Positions 16,735-25,317 of a stretch of DNA of 64,000 bases are shown in pieces. Source of the stretch: JAGLCW01 sp964427915. Its GTDB lineage: Bacteria > Caldisericota > Caldisericia > UBA6126. Position 1 is the stretch's first letter, and each line of letters opens with the position of its first letter. Location of the stretch: positions 6,174-70,173 of the forward strand of contig CAYRWA010000053.1 of assembly GCA_964427915.1 (NCBI GenBank), written 5' to 3'. Made by a program: the position numbers and the translations under genes. The notes under the pieces are model-generated. The model searched no databases. It was given only the letters and a program-made list of their open reading frames with translations, and had not been told where the DNA came from.

Positions 16735-17655
16735 ATGAAGAAAGTATTAAGTTTGAGCATGGGTTCTTCTAAAAGAGACCATGTCGCAGAAGTTTCTTTG
16801 TTTGGAGACCATTTTCAAATACAAAGAATTGGCACTGATGGCGATAAAAAGAAGCTAAAAGAATTGTATGAGTTGTATGATGGACAAGTCGATGCTTTTG
16901 GTATGGGTGGATTCGATTTATGGGTTCATTATGCCAATAAAGTGTATCGATTTAGAGACGCTTCTCAAGTTATCCGCCATGTAAAATATACTCCAGTTGC
17001 CGATGGTTCCAAAGTCAAAAGCACTTTGGAAGCAATGAGTGTACATTCCCTTGTTGAACAAGGAATCATTCATCCGGAAACTCAAACCGTCATGATTCCC
17101 TCTGCTACCTCCCGCTATTTCCTATACAAAGCTTTCCAAAAGGAAGGTTTCAAGGTTCGTTGGGGGGATATTGCATTTGGCTTGGGTATTGGACAAGACG
17201 CAATGGATAGTGAAGCACTCATGAATCTTGTTGCCTATATCGCTTGGCCAATATTAGTAAAAGTCCCTTTTCATTGGTTGTATCCCGTTAAAGATCAGGA
17301 TACAATCGAACCTAAATACCAAAAAGCATACGATCGGGCAGATATCATAGCCGGTGATTTTCATTTTATCTATAAACATCTTCCTGCCTCAATGAAAGGG
17401 AAAACTATCATTACTAATACACTGACTGAGGAAGAAATTGGTGTTTTAAAAGATCGAGGCGTGCAGTATGTTATTTCTGTAACCCCCGAGTTCCAAGGTC
17501 GTTCTTTTGGTACCAATGTTTTAGAAGCCTGTATTTGTGCTCATTTCGGGAGATCACCCGATCAAATTAGCATAGAAGAGTGTAAGCAATTGTTTCGACA
17601 ATATCCTATACAACCGCGTGTAATTAAGTTATCTGATGAAGGAGACATACAATGA
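16735..17655 (+). CDS. Conserved protein of a family often labelled quinate 5-dehydrogenase; function unproven
   Basis: A 306-aa soluble protein. It starts KKVLSLSMGSSKRDH, then QRIGTDGDKKKLKELYE and AFGMGGFDLWV. I recall this pattern from clostridial proteins that databases call quinate 5-dehydrogenase. I see no standard Rossmann glycine motif that would support a dehydrogenase, so the label should not be trusted. Mid-protein there is ADIIAGDFHFIYKHLP, then KTIITNTLTEEEIGVL, which looks like a second alpha/beta half. The stop overlaps the greA start (ATGA), and the operon continues through lysS and hutH. Confidence 0.6.
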   Translation: MKKVLSLSMGSSKRDHVAEVSLFGDHFQIQRIGTDGDKKKLKELYELYDGQVDAFGMGGFDLWVHYANKVYRFRDASQVIRHVKYTPVADGSKVKSTLEAMSVHSLVEQGIIHPETQTVMIPSATSRYFLYKAFQKEGFKVRWGDIAFGLGIGQDAMDSEALMNLVAYIAWPILVKVPFHWLYPVKDQDTIEPKYQKAYDRADIIAGDFHFIYKHLPASMKGKTIITNTLTEEEIGVLKDRGVQYVISVTPEFQGRSFGTNVLEACICAHFGRSPDQISIEECKQLFRQYPIQPRVIKLSDEGDIQ

Positions 17656-18551
17656 CTGAAAAAAACAAAAAAGCAACTGTAAAAAAAGCCTCTGAAAAGA
17701 AAACAAATACTCTTTCGAAAAAAAAGACTACATCAAAGACTGCAACAAAAAGCCCCGATGTAGCAAAAGAAAAAGAAGAAATAGTATCAAACCAAGAAGC
17801 TTCTCCTGCACAAGAAGAAACAAAGAAGCAATCTGAAACAAAGAAACGAGCGTCTTCAACCAAAGCAAAAAAGAAGGAAACCGATACCCAAAAAGGTACT
17901 ACCAAAAAGGCGACTACCCCTACTACTAAATCAAAGCCTGCTGTAGCGAAATCAAAAAAGAGCACTGCGTCAAAAGAGAAGACGAAAGCTTCCGCATCGA
18001 AAACTCATGAAAAGAATGAAAAATCCTCTTATATTGATATTTCTTCGGGCATCAAAGACAAAGATAGCGATACCTTTAAACTCACCAAACGCGGATTGGA
18101 AATTTTAAAAAGTGAACTGAAAGAATTAAAAACTGTGAAACGAGCTGAAATTTCCGAACGAATACGACAAGCCAGAGCACTAGGTGATATAAGTGAAAAC
18201 TCCGAATATGAAGATGCAAAAAGAGAACAGGCAGTGGTAGAAATACGGATTTCGGAATTAGAAAATATGTTGCGAAAATCTGTCATCGTTGATGAAGACT
18301 TTAGTGATGATAATAGTGAGACCGTTCGAATGGGTCATAGTGTTGTTATTGAAAGCATAGAATTTAAAGAGCGTCAAACCTATACAATTGTATCTGTGCT
18401 TGAAGCTGATCCATTTACAAATGCAATATCAAATGTATCTCCATTGGGCAGTGCTTTAATAGGGCACCAAGTGGGCAATGTTATACGAGTTGTGTTGCCT
18501 ACCGGAGCTGTCCGGTATCGTTTGGTGGAGATTCGAAAAAAGGAGTCTTGA
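17652..18551 (+). CDS. greA: Transcription elongation factor GreA with a long lysine-rich N-terminal tail
   Basis: A 299-aa protein. Residues about 139-299 are a complete GreA. The coiled-coil domain carries the acidic tip GDISENSEYEDAK (about 178-190) that enters the RNA polymerase channel and stimulates transcript cleavage. The C-terminal FKBP-like domain has VSPLGSALIGHQVGN. Residues 1-138 are low complexity, very rich in Lys, Thr, Ser, Ala and Glu (KKASEKKTN, KKTTSKTATK, KKATTPTTKSK), like histone-H1-type tails. A usual GreA is about 158 aa. The tail is in frame with no break and lacks a better internal start. The gene overlaps its upstream neighbour (ATGA) and lysS (TGATG). Confidence 0.92.
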   Translation: MTEKNKKATVKKASEKKTNTLSKKKTTSKTATKSPDVAKEKEEIVSNQEASPAQEETKKQSETKKRASSTKAKKKETDTQKGTTKKATTPTTKSKPAVAKSKKSTASKEKTKASASKTHEKNEKSSYIDISSGIKDKDSDTFKLTKRGLEILKSELKELKTVKRAEISERIRQARALGDISENSEYEDAKREQAVVEIRISELENMLRKSVIVDEDFSDDNSETVRMGHSVVIESIEFKERQTYTIVSVLEADPFTNAISNVSPLGSALIGHQVGNVIRVVLPTGAVRYRLVEIRKKES

Positions 18552-20017
18552 TGTCAGAACATAATTTATTTGATGCAGAAGCTTTACAGCTTCTTGATGA
18601 GTTACGAAATGAAGGAATCAATCCATATCCATTAAAATTTACGCCTACTCATCAAGCCAAAGAGATCCTTACAAATTTTTCTTTGTTGGAAAATACGCCA
18701 GTGACAATTGCTGGTAGAGTAATAACCAAAAGACTTCATGGTAAAGCTGGTTTTGCTCATCTATTGTCAGGTGGAATCAAAATACAGATTTATTTCCGAA
18801 AAGACAACCTTGATGAAGATACATTCCGTTTGGTAAAAAAACGTGTTAACGTCGGTGATATCATTGGAGTTACAGGGGATGTTTTTAAAACTCACACAGG
18901 AGAGATTACCGTAAGTGTTACTTCATGTACACTACTCTCGAAATCTTTGTCTCCTTTACCTGAGAAATTTCATGGTATAGAAAATGTAGAAGTCCGTTAC
19001 AGACAGCGATACTTGGACCTTATCATGAATGAAGATGTACGAAAAACCTTTCACATGCGTTCATCCATTCTTCGATCTATTCGAGAAACCTTACACCACG
19101 AAGGTTATATGGAAGTAGAAACTCCAACGCTACAAGATATGTATGGAGGCGCATTAGCCAAACCCTTTACTACTCACCACAACGCACTTGATCAAGACTT
19201 TTTTCTTCGAATTGCACCAGAGCTTTACCTGAAAAGGCTTATTATCGGCGGACTTGATAAAGTCTTCGAAATAGGCAAAGCATATCGAAACGAAGGCATT
19301 TCTGTTAACCATAACCCAGAGTTTACCTTAATGGAATTGTATGAAGCTTATGGCAACTATGAAACCATGATGGACATTTCAGAGAAGCTCATACGAGGAA
19401 TTCGAGATTCTGTCCTTGAAAAGGATATTATTGAATATAGAGGAAAAACCATTGATCTTTCGGTTCCATTTCGCAAAATGAAATTAGCTGAAGCATTTGA
19501 AGAATTTGCTCAGGTTGATATAGTCAAATTGCAAGATGAGAAGTATGCAAAAGAGTATCTAAAGAAAGAAAAGATTCATGTTGATAAGAACCTTAGCTGG
19601 GCCACCATTGTCGATGAAGTTTTAAAAAAGAAAGTGGAACCTCAACTTTCCAACCCAACCTTTCTATATGAGTATCCTCTACCATTGTCTCCTTTAGCCA
19701 AAAAAACGTCCCCAGGATCAGACTGGGTAGAACGTTTTCAGCTGATCATGGGGTCTCTAGAGGTTGGGAATGCATTTACAGAATTGAATGATCCGGTGGA
19801 TCAACAAGAACGATTTTTATCACAAAGTGAAGCAAAACAACAAGGAGACGAGGAGGCACATTCTTTTGATCGCTCCTACATCGAAGCTTTGAAATTTGGA
19901 TTGCCACCGACCGGAGGGTTAGGGTTCGGTATTGATCGAATTGTAATGATATTAACGGGTAGTGAGTCTATTCGTGATGTACTCTTCTTTCCTCAACTGC
20001 GGAGAAGAGAACCATGA
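18551..20017 (+). CDS. lysS: Lysyl-tRNA synthetase, class II
   Basis: A 488-aa enzyme charging tRNA-Lys. The N-terminal OB-fold anticodon domain covers about 50-150 (VTIAGRVITKRLHGKAGFAH). Class II motif 2 is AYRNEGISVNHNPEFT, and motif 3 is GLGFGIDRIVMILTGS near the C-terminus. AAGGAG five bases before the ATG at 18551 fixes the start; an in-frame TTG at 18548 is less likely. It overlaps greA by one base and hutH by four. greA-lysS adjacency is common in bacteria. Confidence 0.96.
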   Translation: MSEHNLFDAEALQLLDELRNEGINPYPLKFTPTHQAKEILTNFSLLENTPVTIAGRVITKRLHGKAGFAHLLSGGIKIQIYFRKDNLDEDTFRLVKKRVNVGDIIGVTGDVFKTHTGEITVSVTSCTLLSKSLSPLPEKFHGIENVEVRYRQRYLDLIMNEDVRKTFHMRSSILRSIRETLHHEGYMEVETPTLQDMYGGALAKPFTTHHNALDQDFFLRIAPELYLKRLIIGGLDKVFEIGKAYRNEGISVNHNPEFTLMELYEAYGNYETMMDISEKLIRGIRDSVLEKDIIEYRGKTIDLSVPFRKMKLAEAFEEFAQVDIVKLQDEKYAKEYLKKEKIHVDKNLSWATIVDEVLKKKVEPQLSNPTFLYEYPLPLSPLAKKTSPGSDWVERFQLIMGSLEVGNAFTELNDPVDQQERFLSQSEAKQQGDEEAHSFDRSYIEALKFGLPPTGGLGFGIDRIVMILTGSESIRDVLFFPQLRRREP

Positions 20018-21528
20018 GCGTCTTGCTAGATGGTCATTCCTTATCTTTAGATACAATTATTGCAGTTGCTTGTAATAGAGAAAAAGTAGGGATTCATCCA
20101 GTCGCAATTGATAAAATACAAAAATCCCGAGACTTTGTTGGCAGAATTCTTGAAAGTAACGATGTTGTATATGGTATTAATACAGGATTTGGAAAGCTTT
20201 CTTCTACATCCATAAATGAATCTCAATTGAGTCATCTGCAGGTAAATCTTATCCGAAGTCATGCTGTGGGTGTAGGGAAACCATTACCAGAAGAACTTGT
20301 GCGAGCCACTATTCTAATCCGTATCAATTCCCTTCTGATTGGGCATTCAGGTATTCGGAAAGAATTGATTGATGGGCTCATTGATTTACTGAATCATGAA
20401 ATTTACCCCTTTATTCCTTCCAAGGGATCTCTAGGGGCTAGTGGTGACTTGGCTCCATTGGCACATTTAGCTTTAGTTTTGATGGGAGAAGGAGAATGCT
20501 TCCAGAACGATGAAAAAATCCCTTCTCGTTTTGTACTACGAGATCATGGATTAAAGCCAATACTATTAGAGCCCAAAGAAGGATTGGCTTTAATAAATGG
20601 CACTTCTATGAGTACTGCCATGCTATCCCTTACCCTTATTGATATTTTGCATGTAGTGGATAGCGCATTCTGTTCCATGGTGTTATCTCTAGAAGCTTTT
20701 TGTGGATGCAAAGCAGCTTTTTCTTCACTGATACATCAACAAAAGCCCCATCAGGGGCAGCAACTTGCTGGGAAAATATTAGAAACCTCTATTGTTGACT
20801 CAGAGCTTTTAGATTCTTCCTCACGCGTGCAAGATCCTTACTCTTTCCGTTGTATGCCTCAGGTGATTGGACCTGTTCTTGATACAATTCGTTATTGTTT
20901 GCAAGTGAATCATGCAGAAATGAACTCCGCCACCGATAACCCTTTACTCTTTGTAGAAGAAGATGAAGTGATTTCAGGGGGCAATTTTCATGCTCAACCC
21001 ATTGCTATAGCAGCTGATTACTTATCCATTGCTTTGCAGACTATGGGGGAGATATCTCAATATAGAGTGAATCAAATGCTAGATCCAAACTTAAGTTGCG
21101 GAATTCCTGCTTTTGGTGTAAAGGAGCCTGGATTGAACTCTGGCTTAATGATTGTTCAGTACACGGATGCTGCTCTTGTTTCGCAAAACAAAACATTAAC
21201 CTACCCAGCCACTTCTACTTCTATTCCTGTCTCGGCTAATCAGGAAGATTTTGTCAGTATGGCCCCTACTGCATGCAGCAAGTTACATACAATTGTGTGG
21301 AATACATCTCGAATAATTGGCATTGAGCTATTAACAGCTTTTCAGTGTTTAGAGTTTCGAGATCGAAAGAAAATGGGCACAACTGCAAAGAAAATTTATG
21401 AGTTAGTAGCAAGTCATTTTAAACCCATTCTTGTAGATCGTTCTATACATAAAGAAATGGAAGCAATGGGCGACCACATTTTGAAAGGGATGTTTCAAGG
21501 CATTCTTCCTATTGAGATTATTCTGTAG
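20014..21528 (+). CDS. hutH: Histidine ammonia-lyase
   Basis: A 504-aa enzyme deaminating histidine to urocanate. GSLGASGDLAPLAHLAL contains the Ala-Ser-Gly that forms the MIO cofactor (about 142-144). NLIRSHAVGVG matches the Ser-His selectivity pair of histidine-specific members, and NQEDFVSM keeps the Glu typical of histidine lyases, with Phe where His is usual. Its start overlaps the lysS stop (ATGA), so it is co-translated with tRNA synthetase genes rather than in a hut operon. hutI is 23 kb away; hutU and later steps are not in the window. Confidence 0.92.
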   Translation: MSVLLDGHSLSLDTIIAVACNREKVGIHPVAIDKIQKSRDFVGRILESNDVVYGINTGFGKLSSTSINESQLSHLQVNLIRSHAVGVGKPLPEELVRATILIRINSLLIGHSGIRKELIDGLIDLLNHEIYPFIPSKGSLGASGDLAPLAHLALVLMGEGECFQNDEKIPSRFVLRDHGLKPILLEPKEGLALINGTSMSTAMLSLTLIDILHVVDSAFCSMVLSLEAFCGCKAAFSSLIHQQKPHQGQQLAGKILETSIVDSELLDSSSRVQDPYSFRCMPQVIGPVLDTIRYCLQVNHAEMNSATDNPLLFVEEDEVISGGNFHAQPIAIAADYLSIALQTMGEISQYRVNQMLDPNLSCGIPAFGVKEPGLNSGLMIVQYTDAALVSQNKTLTYPATSTSIPVSANQEDFVSMAPTACSKLHTIVWNTSRIIGIELLTAFQCLEFRDRKKMGTTAKKIYELVASHFKPILVDRSIHKEMEAMGDHILKGMFQGILPIEIIL

Positions 21529-23208
21529 TTATTCAAGCAGGGTACTTTTAATGTGCTGTGACTGGTATTGTTTTTTTGCGAACCGATGAGATTCATCCCG
21601 TATTTGTTGCAACAACCGAAGCACTTCCGATCTTTCTTTATCCAATCGAATAGGGTGAGAGCTATTTTCACTGAATACTAGCTCTTCTTTTTTTGCTAGC
21701 GATAGAACGGGGAGTTGAATAGCATTTTCCTGCAAGACATTTGAGACAGCATGTAATTGACCTATTCCTCCATCAATCAAAAACAGGTCTGGCAAAGTAC
21801 CAAAATCTTCATCATCGTGTTGAATTCTTCTTTGGATTACTTCTCGGAGAGAACCAGTATCGTCTGGCAAAGCAGAGAGTCTTACTTTGAAGTACCGGTA
21901 ATATTTTTTGGCGGGTTTTCCATTGATAAACACTACCATTGAACCAATTGTATTTGTTCCTTGCATATGGGAAATGTCATATCCTTCTATTCGATAAGGA
22001 ATGGAGGGCAATTGGAAAGTTTTCTGTACAGTAAGAAGCAATGGATTTAATTGCTCAAAATAGTGAGGAAACTTTGTTTGAAAATGATTTTTTGCATTCT
22101 CTAAACAAAAATCAATGAGTTGTTTTTTTGCCCCTCTTTTTGGATTCTTTATTTCTAACGAAGAACCTGGAAACTTTGATTGAATTTGTTTTTTTATTTC
22201 CCTAAAGGTGGGGCATTCTACATTGACAAGAATTTCTTTCGGAGGGGAAAAGTAACTCAAATCCAAGTAGTATTGTAGTAAAAAACTCTGTAAAATACCT
22301 TCCTCATCTTCGTCGAATGTCTGGTGGTAATAGAAGTGATCTTCATATATTACCTTTCCTTCTCTTACTTTCATTACATCAATAACAGCTTTATCATGTA
22401 GGGAAAATATTGCCAACAGATCACCATTAAAATCTGGATTGGTGATTACCCTTTGTTTTTCCTGAATAGCATCAATAGACTGAATCTGATCTCGCAATAG
22501 AGCAGCATACTCATATTTTTGTTCTTTGGCTGCTAGTACCATGTTTTCCTTTAATTGGGATTGAATTGTGTGGACGTTGTTTTTTAGAAATTGAATAGCC
22601 AATTGTACTTGTTTTTTATACTCACCTTCAGCAACATCTCCTTTGCAGCAGCCAGGACACTGGTTCATGTAATAACGAAGACAAGGGTTCTGATCATTTT
22701 TTCTTATTGTTTTCTTGCAGTTTCGGAGATGGAACGTTTTTAAAATCAACCGGTGCAAATAGGATGCTTTTTTTGCGCTCGTAAAGGGCCCGAAATAGAT
22801 TCCGTCATCCTTTCGAATTCTCATTGCTTTTAAAAATGACGGGAATCGGTGATTCGTGAACATTAAGTATTGGTACCCTTTTGCATCTTTCAACGCTCGA
22901 TTGTATTCAGGCAAAAGACGTTTGATAAAATTACACTCTAAAACCAGGGCCTCATAGGCTGACTTTGTGGCAATGTATTCAATGGTAGATACATGTTGCA
23001 TTAAATCTCGTATCCGATGATTTCTTTTTTGATGGTAAAAGTAAGAACTTACTCTTTTTTTCAAAGATGTTGCTTTCCCTACATATAACACTTCTTCATT
23101 TTGGTTGCGCATAATATATATGCCTGGGGAATCCGGGAAAGAATGAACTTGATCTAGCAGAAGATCCCATTTTGGGTTTTTTTTGTTGGATTGTTTATCG
23201 TTTTGCAT
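21529..23208 (-). CDS. uvrC: Excinuclease ABC subunit C, lacking the C-terminal helix-hairpin-helix domain
   Basis: A 559-aa nucleotide-excision repair nuclease. The N-terminal GIY-YIG domain has PGIYIMRNQNEEVLYVGKAT. A Cys cluster (CLRYYMNQCPGCC) and a UVR/UvrB-binding helix (AAKEQKYEYAALLRDQI) follow. The RNase H-like 5'-incision domain has GYDISHMQGTNTIGS, LFLIDGGIGQL and ESHRFAKKQY, so its acidic and His residues are present. The chain stops about 18 residues after that His, where other UvrC proteins continue with a (HhH)2 domain. The stop abuts the end of hutH with no intergenic base. No remnant of the domain is readable beyond. Confidence 0.93.
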   Translation of the reverse strand: MQNDKQSNKKNPKWDLLLDQVHSFPDSPGIYIMRNQNEEVLYVGKATSLKKRVSSYFYHQKRNHRIRDLMQHVSTIEYIATKSAYEALVLECNFIKRLLPEYNRALKDAKGYQYLMFTNHRFPSFLKAMRIRKDDGIYFGPFTSAKKASYLHRLILKTFHLRNCKKTIRKNDQNPCLRYYMNQCPGCCKGDVAEGEYKKQVQLAIQFLKNNVHTIQSQLKENMVLAAKEQKYEYAALLRDQIQSIDAIQEKQRVITNPDFNGDLLAIFSLHDKAVIDVMKVREGKVIYEDHFYYHQTFDEDEEGILQSFLLQYYLDLSYFSPPKEILVNVECPTFREIKKQIQSKFPGSSLEIKNPKRGAKKQLIDFCLENAKNHFQTKFPHYFEQLNPLLLTVQKTFQLPSIPYRIEGYDISHMQGTNTIGSMVVFINGKPAKKYYRYFKVRLSALPDDTGSLREVIQRRIQHDDEDFGTLPDLFLIDGGIGQLHAVSNVLQENAIQLPVLSLAKKEELVFSENSSHPIRLDKERSEVLRLLQQIRDESHRFAKKQYQSQHIKSTLLE

Positions 23209-23286
23209 TTCTTACGATGTATTGTAACATTTTTTCTGGTAAATTTTGTTACTATTACTAGTAGATCAATTGTATGGGGTGTTACA

Positions 23287-24324
23287 TTGAGAAAAACAAT
23301 CATTACGTTTTTTGCTGTACTTAGTATAGCTATGTCTGGGTTTGGAACTGCTTTTGCGACGGAAGATCAAAAAGGCTGTACAATAGATGTTTATTCTCAT
23401 CTTGATGTAGAACTGTTTCACACCGTTGCATTCTTATCTTCTATTGAGCAATATTCCAATTGCCAGTTGTTAACTAGCGTTTTTCTGTACAAGGCCAAAG
23501 AGTTTTTTGCACCATGGAAAGACCATTTGGTTGTCAAACAATACAACGAACTGAAAAAGGAAGACCTTATTGACCTTGTGTACCCGATTCTTTTGCAAGA
23601 CAAAACCTGGGAAGATGTTGATACAGACCTTTATGTCATGGAAGCAGATAGAGAAAAAATTGAGAACTTTTTAGAGACTATGCAAGATTTTTCACAAGAG
23701 TCCAACTTTGATCAATTTATGACCACAATGAAACATCCTTACTCACAAATTGTTTCTTCTTTTCGACTCACCGACCATATTCAAGAAGAAATTACTACTG
23801 CAGAAGTTTTTTTTGGTTACAGTTTTCGCAAAGTTCATGTCTTGCTTTGCCCAACACGATTGTATGAGATGAATACATTGGTTACTTTGGATCCCGATTC
23901 CCACGAAAAAGACTTGTTTATTCTTGCATCTCTTACTGATGTACACAATGGATATTTACAGTTTGGTACGAAGGATTCATTCAGTGATCTTTTGTCAGAA
24001 ACAGTCCCTGTTTTTCTATTTCAGCAAGCGATTCAATATTATGGATTGAAAATGGATCAGTTTACAGAACAAACCAATCAGCTATTTGTTTCTCAGCTTT
24101 GCGAAGCTCTTAGAATTGCTGCTTTTGGTACCGTTTATACTGGAATGCCCGTCGAGGATTATCTTCATCTATGTGACCAAAAAGGAGACACTTTTGTTTC
24201 CCCCATTTGCTCTCTTATTGAACAAGAGTATACTACAGCCAGAGAAGAGTATGCTCATTTTATTTCGTATACTCCTCAATTCTATCAGTCAATCATGGCT
24301 CTTTATGATGGAGGTGATGTATGA
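23287..24324 (+). CDS. Secreted protein of unknown function
   Basis: A 345-aa protein with a signal peptide if translated from the TTG at 23287 (RKTIITFFAVLSIAMSGFGTAFA, split here as a basic start and hydrophobic core ending AFA). GGGGTG 5 bases upstream supports that start; the open frame extends to 23191 but that would run into uvrC. The mature part is acidic and helical with a few Cys, and I see no catalytic motif I can name. Its stop overlaps pfkA (ATGA), so it is co-translated with a glycolytic gene. Confidence 0.55.
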   Translation: MRKTIITFFAVLSIAMSGFGTAFATEDQKGCTIDVYSHLDVELFHTVAFLSSIEQYSNCQLLTSVFLYKAKEFFAPWKDHLVVKQYNELKKEDLIDLVYPILLQDKTWEDVDTDLYVMEADREKIENFLETMQDFSQESNFDQFMTTMKHPYSQIVSSFRLTDHIQEEITTAEVFFGYSFRKVHVLLCPTRLYEMNTLVTLDPDSHEKDLFILASLTDVHNGYLQFGTKDSFSDLLSETVPVFLFQQAIQYYGLKMDQFTEQTNQLFVSQLCEALRIAAFGTVYTGMPVEDYLHLCDQKGDTFVSPICSLIEQEYTTAREEYAHFISYTPQFYQSIMALYDGGDV

Positions 24325-25277
24325 GAATTGCTGTTTTAACCTCTGGTGGTGATGCTCCTGGAATGAATGCGGCGATCCGAGCTGTAACCCGAACAGCCAT
24401 TTACAAGGGTATGGAAGTGATGGGTGTGAAAAAAGGGTATGCCGGCCTAATGGACGGGGAGTTTCAAAAAATGTGTTCCCGCGATGTTGGCAGTATTCTT
24501 TCACTGGGAGGAACCATACTGCTAACTGCTAGAGCTCCAGAATTTGAATCGGAAGAGGGAATTAACAGAGCCCTTGCATCGTTAGAAAAATATAAAATTG
24601 ATGTTCTTGTCATTATTGGTGGAAATGGAACGCAAAAAGGCTCCTATGCTCTGCATCAAAGGGGTTTTCCTGTCGTTGGTATTGCATCAACAATTGACAA
24701 TGATGTATATGGGACTCACAGTACAATCGGATTTGATACTGCGTTGAATAATGCGGTAGGAGCAATCGATAAAATTCGAGATACTGCCACGAGCCATCAA
24801 CGAGTATTTGTTGTTGAATTAATGGGAAGAGACAGAGGGATCCTTGCTCTGAATTGTGGTATTGCCGTAGGAGCCGACTGTATTGTCATTCCTGAAAGAA
24901 CGTTTAATATTAATCACATTTCTGAAAGAATTAAGGGTAATTTTGAATTGGGTAAGAAACATTTCATTGTTGTTCTTGCAGAGGGGTCAGCAAAGGCCGA
25001 GAAATTTGCGGATGCCTTGTACCTTATTTCAGGTATTCATGCGAGTATCAGTGTTTTAGGATATTTGCAAAGAGGTGGAAATCCTACCTTTCAAGATCGA
25101 TTTTTAGCAACTAATTTTGGAGTTAATGCTGTTGAGCTTGTAGACCAAAAGAAGTTTGGTTATGTTGTGGGAATGCAAAACACTCATGTTGTCCATATCC
25201 CCATGGAAGATGTTGCTACGAATATCAAACCAATCGATGAAACGCTATTTGAATTACAAAGATATCTTTGTATTTAG
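24321..25277 (+). CDS. pfkA: 6-phosphofructokinase
   Basis: A 318-aa glycolytic enzyme. The N-terminus AVLTSGGDAPGMNAAIRAV and the catalytic STIDNDVYGTHSTIGFDTAL are clear, as are TATSHQRVFVVELMGRDRG and GYLQRGGNPT. The phosphodonor motif reads GGNGT instead of the usual GGDGS, and the residue before TIDND is Ser rather than Gly (ATP type) or Lys (pyrophosphate type). The Gly in GGNG favours ATP, but the donor is not certain. GGAGGTG at 24310-24316 is the ribosome site, inside the preceding gene. Confidence 0.92.
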   Translation: MRIAVLTSGGDAPGMNAAIRAVTRTAIYKGMEVMGVKKGYAGLMDGEFQKMCSRDVGSILSLGGTILLTARAPEFESEEGINRALASLEKYKIDVLVIIGGNGTQKGSYALHQRGFPVVGIASTIDNDVYGTHSTIGFDTALNNAVGAIDKIRDTATSHQRVFVVELMGRDRGILALNCGIAVGADCIVIPERTFNINHISERIKGNFELGKKHFIVVLAEGSAKAEKFADALYLISGIHASISVLGYLQRGGNPTFQDRFLATNFGVNAVELVDQKKFGYVVGMQNTHVVHIPMEDVATNIKPIDETLFELQRYLCI

Positions 25278-25317
25278 CTTGCTTGTTCTTGCCGTATAGA
25301 AGTGCATAGACAATCAA

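Noticed and set aside
21500..21529. Frameshift in uvrC removing the HhH domain
   Set aside because: None of the frames beyond the stop encodes HhH-like residues, so a recent frameshift is not supported; treated as a real short form.
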